From positions 1 to 8,089 of the forward strand of contig CALTXP010000071.1 of the NCBI GenBank assembly GCA_943913325.1: 8,089 bases of DNA, written 5' to 3'. The translations under genes were made by a program, and so were the position numbers. The stretch comes from an uncultured Anaerococcus sp. (lineage in GTDB: Bacteria > Bacillota > Clostridia > Tissierellales > Peptoniphilaceae). Positions 5,197 to 8,089 of this stretch are shown here, one piece after another (position 1 is the first letter of the stretch; each line of letters opens with the position of its first letter). The notes under the pieces are model-generated. The model was given only the letters and a program-made list of their open reading frames with translations, searched no databases and was not told the origin of the DNA.

Positions 5197-6102
5197 ATGA
5201 AAGGATATAAAAAAATAATGAAAAATTTAAGAAAATATGCTCTTGCAGCAGCACTAGTAGTACCATCAGTTTTTGGCCTAGGAGCTAAAAATTCTGATGC
5301 AGCAAAAATTTCAATTGACAAAGACTTAGCTTCAGGAGTAAATGTAAGAACAGAAGCAGCTTTAGGAGATAATGTAATCGGACTTATTAATGATAGTGAT
5401 AATACATATGATGTCATTAACGAACAAGGAGATTGGTTAAAAATCGACTTTAATGGTAAGGACGCTTATGTAGTTGGTAAATGGTTCCATATCTTAGATG
5501 AAACAAAAATTGTTTCTAATGCAAACTTTAGAGATGCTGACAAGCTAGATTCAAAAGTAATTGATGTATTAAAAGCAGGAACAAATGTTGAGGTTATTGA
5601 TTTAGCTGATAATGGTTATGTAAAGGTAAAAGTAAATGATAAAGAAGGTTATGTATACAGTGATCTTTTAGAATCATTTAGAAAAGCTAAAGAAGAAAAA
5701 CAAGCAGCACAAAAAGCTAATACAAAAAAACAAGCTTATAACAATCAACAAGCTCAAAGTAGACAGACTGTAAAACAAACTTACCAAACAACAAAAACTT
5801 ACCAACAACCACAACAATCACAACAACAAACTCAACAAGTTCAACAAACACAAGCTCAACCGTCATCTCAAGGTTCATCAAGCTGGGCTAAAGAATGGAT
5901 AGCTCAAAGAGAAAGTGGTGGTTCATATACAGCTTATAATGCAGCTGGTGGATACTATGGAAGATACCAATTAAATTCATCACTAGTACCTTATGGTGCA
6001 AGCCCTGCTCAACAAGAAGCAGCAGCTGATAACTATGTAGCACAAAGATATGGTTCATGGGAAAGAGCTCAACAATTCTGGGCAACTAATGGTTGGTATT
6101 AA
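5197..6102 (+). CDS. Secreted two-SH3b protein with Apf/Rpf-like lysozyme-fold domain
   Basis: The 301-aa protein starts with a signal peptide: basic MKNLRK, a hydrophobic stretch to about residue 30 and likely cleavage near SDAA at 33-36. It is probably exported and wall-associated. SH3b domain 1 covers about 38-98 (VNVR, GDWLKID, AYVVGKW) and SH3b domain 2 about 103-158 (ANFRD, GYVKVKV, GYVYSDLL); such domains bind peptidoglycan. A Gln/Thr/Lys-rich linker spans about 161-228. The C-terminal 73 residues resemble the lysozyme-like domain of aggregation-promoting factor and resuscitation-promoting factor proteins: WIAQRESGG at 234-242 with candidate catalytic Glu239, YGRYQLN at 254-260, RYGSW at 284-288 and terminal FWATNGWY. 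Predicted role: cleavage of the glycan backbone as lytic transglycosylase or muramidase; not proven. An alternative start at 5218 (codon 8) gives a more typical signal peptide and has AAAGGA upstream. A terminator follows directly, so it is probably monocistronic. Confidence 0.88.
   Translation: MKGYKKIMKNLRKYALAAALVVPSVFGLGAKNSDAAKISIDKDLASGVNVRTEAALGDNVIGLINDSDNTYDVINEQGDWLKIDFNGKDAYVVGKWFHILDETKIVSNANFRDADKLDSKVIDVLKAGTNVEVIDLADNGYVKVKVNDKEGYVYSDLLESFRKAKEEKQAAQKANTKKQAYNNQQAQSRQTVKQTYQTTKTYQQPQQSQQQTQQVQQTQAQPSSQGSSSWAKEWIAQRESGGSYTAYNAAGGYYGRYQLNSSLVPYGASPAQQEAAADNYVAQRYGSWERAQQFWATNGWY
5200..5205 (+). promoter_or_regulatory. Ribosome-site candidate favouring the internal start at 5218
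   Basis: AAAGGA lies 12 bases before the ATG at 5218, inside the longer reading frame. No Shine-Dalgarno-like sequence precedes the ATG at 5197 (AGTCGATAGACT). The spacing is long, so this tips the balance only slightly. Confidence 0.4.
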
Positions 6103-6130
6103 TAATTCACAAGTATAAAAATATTTAAAG

Positions 6131-6162
6131 AAACTTCAAGGTTTTATCCTTGGAGTTTTTTT
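6131..6162 (+). terminator. Rho-independent terminator of the SH3b/lysozyme-fold gene
   Basis: AACTTCAAGG (6132-6141) pairs with CCTTGGAGTT (6148-6157), with one G-U pair and the six-base loop TTTTAT, followed by a T run through 6162. It lies 29 bases after the stop codon. This is the clearest terminator in the window. Confidence 0.92.
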
Positions 6163-6219
6163 GTAAAAAAAATTAATTAAAGTAGGATTTTTATTAATAG
6201 ATAAGACTGAGAGGATTAT

Positions 6220-7626
6220 ATGAAAACTAAGATGATAAGAGTTCTGCTTGGATTTTTAATATATACTATAGTATTTTCCAGTATTCCTTATATGAAACAA
6301 AAAGATGTATCTGACAGATTTAAAGAAAATTTTGATATAAATAAGTTCTATAGTAAAGATAGCTCATCTACTTATGCTCAAATAATTAGGGATAATGATG
6401 AGGCTAGGATCGAAAAATTAAGATCTATAGACAATGCCAAAGATAAAATTATCTTATCTAACTATAGATTTTTAATAGATAGTACAGGAGAAGATTTCAT
6501 CTCTAGCTTGATTGAGGCAGCCAGAAGAGGAGTAGAAATAGATATGATTTTAGATGGAAATACTATTTTTATGAATTTTGGTAAAAATAATTACTATCTG
6601 GCATTAGCTAGCTTCCCAAATGTTCATATGAAAGTATACAATCCTATAAATCCTTTAAAACCGTGGTCATTTATGGGTAGGATGCATGATAAGTATATGA
6701 TTGTTGATGATAAAATAGCCTTCGTTGGGGGAAGAAATATAGCTGATAGATTTATGCAGACTAAGGGCAAGTATACATATGATTGGGATCTTTTAGTTTA
6801 TTATGATAAAAGAAGTAGCCTGGATGCTATAGATCAGTTAAAAAATTACTTTTATGACATCTATAATAATGGACAGAGAAATAAAGACATCAAAGACCTA
6901 GTACTATTTAAAAATAAGAGGAAGAATAAAGAAATTATAGATAAGCTTCGAAATATTTATAAAAGTAATAAAATTAAAAATCCTAATAATTATAGACAAA
7001 GGGATTATAAGAAAAGCCTAACAAAAGTAGATAGTATAAACTTAATTGCAAATCCTATAAATGTTTATAGTAAAGAGCCAGAAGCTTTTTATCAAATCAC
7101 AGAACTTATGAAAAATGCTGATAGATCAGTTGATATCCATACTCCATATTTTATTGCAAATAAATTTATGTATAATACATTAGAAGAAATAGGGAATAAT
7201 GTGGATACAACTTTATTTACAAATTCTCCCTATAGTGGAGTTAATACAGTTGGAGTTGGTGATTATATAATCCATGAAAATAAAATTAGAAAAATGAGTG
7301 TAAATATTTTAGAAAATGAAAAAGAACTTTCTTATCATGGTAAGGCATTCACAATAGATGATAATATATCAGCAATAGGAAGTTTTAATTGGGATATGAG
7401 ATCAACTTATATAGATACTGAACTTATGCTTGTTATAAATGGCAGAGAATTTTCTAAGAAAGTCAAAGATGAATTTGACTATTATGAAAGAGATGCTAAT
7501 AAACTACTAGAAAATGGAGATAGAACTAATTTAGCTGGTAAAAAAATAAAGAAAGTAAAGTTTACAAAAAAACTAATATCCGTTCTACTTGTAATTTTAT
7601 TTTATCCGTTTAGATTTTTATTTTAA
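6220..7626 (+). CDS. Membrane-anchored phospholipase D / cardiolipin synthase-like protein
   Basis: This 468-aa protein has two HKD catalytic motifs of the phospholipase D superfamily. Motif 1 is HDKYMIVD at 156-163 followed by GGRN at 170-173; motif 2 is HGKAFTID at 373-380 followed by GSFNWD at 387-392. Both His, both Lys and both Asp are present, so the active site looks intact. A hydrophobic segment at about 6-23 suggests an N-terminal anchor or signal, and a basic stretch (441-451) precedes a hydrophobic C-terminal tail (452-468). Length and the GGRN/GSFNWD spacing resemble cardiolipin synthases, perhaps closest to the ClsC/YmdC type. The predicted reaction is phosphatidyl transfer between membrane lipids; another phosphodiesterase role is possible. 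AGAGGA at 6210-6215 fixes the start. The gene has only 57 bp between the upstream terminator and its ATG, where just weak promoter-like sequence is visible (TTGTAA at 6161-6166, TAGGAT at 6183-6188). Confidence 0.88.
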   Translation: MKTKMIRVLLGFLIYTIVFSSIPYMKQKDVSDRFKENFDINKFYSKDSSSTYAQIIRDNDEARIEKLRSIDNAKDKIILSNYRFLIDSTGEDFISSLIEAARRGVEIDMILDGNTIFMNFGKNNYYLALASFPNVHMKVYNPINPLKPWSFMGRMHDKYMIVDDKIAFVGGRNIADRFMQTKGKYTYDWDLLVYYDKRSSLDAIDQLKNYFYDIYNNGQRNKDIKDLVLFKNKRKNKEIIDKLRNIYKSNKIKNPNNYRQRDYKKSLTKVDSINLIANPINVYSKEPEAFYQITELMKNADRSVDIHTPYFIANKFMYNTLEEIGNNVDTTLFTNSPYSGVNTVGVGDYIIHENKIRKMSVNILENEKELSYHGKAFTIDDNISAIGSFNWDMRSTYIDTELMLVINGREFSKKVKDEFDYYERDANKLLENGDRTNLAGKKIKKVKFTKKLISVLLVILFYPFRFLF

Positions 7627-7675
7627 GTTAGTTATCAATAGCTTCATTTTATTTTACATAGACTTTACAAAACAA

Positions 7676-7684
7676 TGATATAAT
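7676..7684 (+). promoter_or_regulatory. Extended -10 promoter for the last gene
   Basis: TGATATAAT is a perfect extended -10 (TGnTATAAT). The best -35-like sequence, TTTACA at 7653-7658, is 20 bases away, too far for a standard pair, which an extended -10 can tolerate. Transcription would start about 36 bases before the ATG at 7728. Confidence 0.65.
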
Positions 7685-7718
7685 TTTTATATAATTAAAA
7701 ATGTGTAAAATTATCTTA

Positions 7719-7724
7719 GGGGGA
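7719..7724 (+). promoter_or_regulatory. Ribosome binding site of the last gene
   Basis: GGGGGA follows TTA and precedes the ATG at 7728 by three bases. A five-G run is striking in such AT-rich DNA and strongly supports this start. Confidence 0.75.
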
Positions 7725-7727
7725 ATA

Positions 7728-8089
7728 ATGGATAAATCTAAAAGTATAGAGAATAAGTTAGAAAAACTTGCTAATGAAAATAAGATTCAAGGGCTTTTCT
7801 TAGATGAAGAAAGCACTGCTTCAATTATATTAGATTTAGAAACTATTAAATACAAAGGAGTACATCTTAAGTATAGTGACGATGGAGCTGTTGTAGAAAT
7901 AAACACAACTATATCTAGCCTTAAGATTAATGATGGTAGTAAAATACATAGAGAAAAGTTAGATGATATAGTAAGGGCTAATATAGATAAAGTGGCTGTA
8001 AGCAAATTTAATATAAATAAACTTGATGATGATTATTTTAAAGAAGTTGAAGAATCTTTAGATGAGGAAATTATTAAGTTAAATTATAT
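7728..8089 (+). CDS. Hypothetical acidic protein, 5' part
   Basis: The frame opens at ATG 7728 and stays open for 120 codons to the window end, so the stop and C-terminal part are missing. The start has a strong GGGGGA ribosome site (7719-7724) three bases upstream and an extended -10 promoter at 7676-7684, which together support a real gene. The visible part is hydrophilic and rich in Asp, Glu, Lys and Ile, with no signal peptide or membrane segment, so it is probably cytoplasmic. It begins with a helical, charged MDKSKSIENKLEKLANENK stretch. A beta-rich middle (SIILDLETIKYKGVHLKY, VVEINTTISSLKI) and an acidic region, DDDYFKEVEESLDEE, follow. I do not recognise the family. The preceding gene is the cardiolipin-synthase-like one, but its own promoter makes a shared role unnecessary. 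Confidence 0.75.
   Translation, partial: MDKSKSIENKLEKLANENKIQGLFLDEESTASIILDLETIKYKGVHLKYSDDGAVVEINTTISSLKINDGSKIHREKLDDIVRANIDKVAVSKFNINKLDDDYFKEVEESLDEEIIKLNY

Noticed and set aside
5163..5417. Minus-strand open frame of 84 codons opposite the SH3b signal peptide
   Set aside because: It is antisense to the signal peptide and first SH3b domain, with no ribosome site or family resemblance.
5752..5880. CAA-rich stretch as a DNA repeat or CRISPR-like array
   Set aside because: It is an in-frame Gln-codon-rich linker with irregular spacing, not a regular repeat-spacer structure.
5888..6085. Minus-strand open frame of 65 codons opposite the lysozyme-fold domain
   Set aside because: The composition (His, Leu, Tyr rich) is what antisense of the Gln/Ala-rich coding strand produces.
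7631..7655. Terminator after the cardiolipin-synthase-like gene
   Set aside because: AGTTA-TCAA-TAGCT gives only a five-pair, AT-rich stem; the T-rich sequence that follows is ordinary for this DNA.
7787..8005. Minus-strand open frame of 72 codons near the right end
   Set aside because: The plus-strand frame over the same bases has a strong promoter and ribosome site and is longer, so it is the better gene.

Overview
The window is AT-rich DNA with short intergenic gaps, strong AGGAG-type ribosome sites and a clear rho-independent terminator. It looks like the chromosome of a low-GC Gram-positive anaerobe. The protein flavours (Firmicutes-type uridine phosphorylase, secreted SH3b plus Apf/Rpf-like lysozyme-fold protein) fit the Tissierellia/Clostridia, for example relatives of Anaerococcus or Peptoniphilus. 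That placement is inference from protein flavour, not a database result. I saw no tRNA, rRNA, CRISPR array, intact insertion sequence or phage gene.

Left part (1-1064, plus strand): the 3' end of a dCMP deaminase gene (ComEB type), then 17 nt later a uridine phosphorylase gene. Together they form a small pyrimidine-salvage unit. It is followed by 352 bp without a gene that holds several inverted repeats, an 8-bp tandem duplication and a short sequence resembling an insertion-sequence end. The region ends in a hairpin between the two converging transcription units.

Centre (1417-4772, minus strand): a tight three-gene operon read right to left, ddl - murF - pfkB. Ddl makes D-Ala-D-Ala and MurF joins it to the UDP-MurNAc-tripeptide, so these are consecutive steps of cytoplasmic peptidoglycan precursor synthesis. 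ddl and murF overlap by 4 nt (ATGA), and the pfkB ribosome site overlaps the murF stop. The third gene is a 1-phosphofructokinase-like sugar kinase whose usual GAGDS motif reads ACRDS. It is the least ordinary gene here.

Right part (4773-8089, plus strand): a 424-bp divergent, very AT-rich regulatory region with paired TGTWAH half-sites like those bound by WalR/YycF. It precedes a gene for a secreted two-SH3b, Gln-rich-linker, lysozyme-fold cell-wall protein, which ends in a strong terminator. Next come a membrane-anchored two-HKD phospholipase D/cardiolipin-synthase-like protein and, behind an extended -10 promoter, the first 120 codons of an acidic protein I do not recognise, cut by the window end.

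The common theme from 2359 to 7626 is the cell envelope: precursor synthesis, a probable wall hydrolase and phospholipid synthesis. I found no convincing evidence of a wholly new multi-gene system. The best leads are the motif-altered kinase co-transcribed with murF/ddl and the candidate WalR box.
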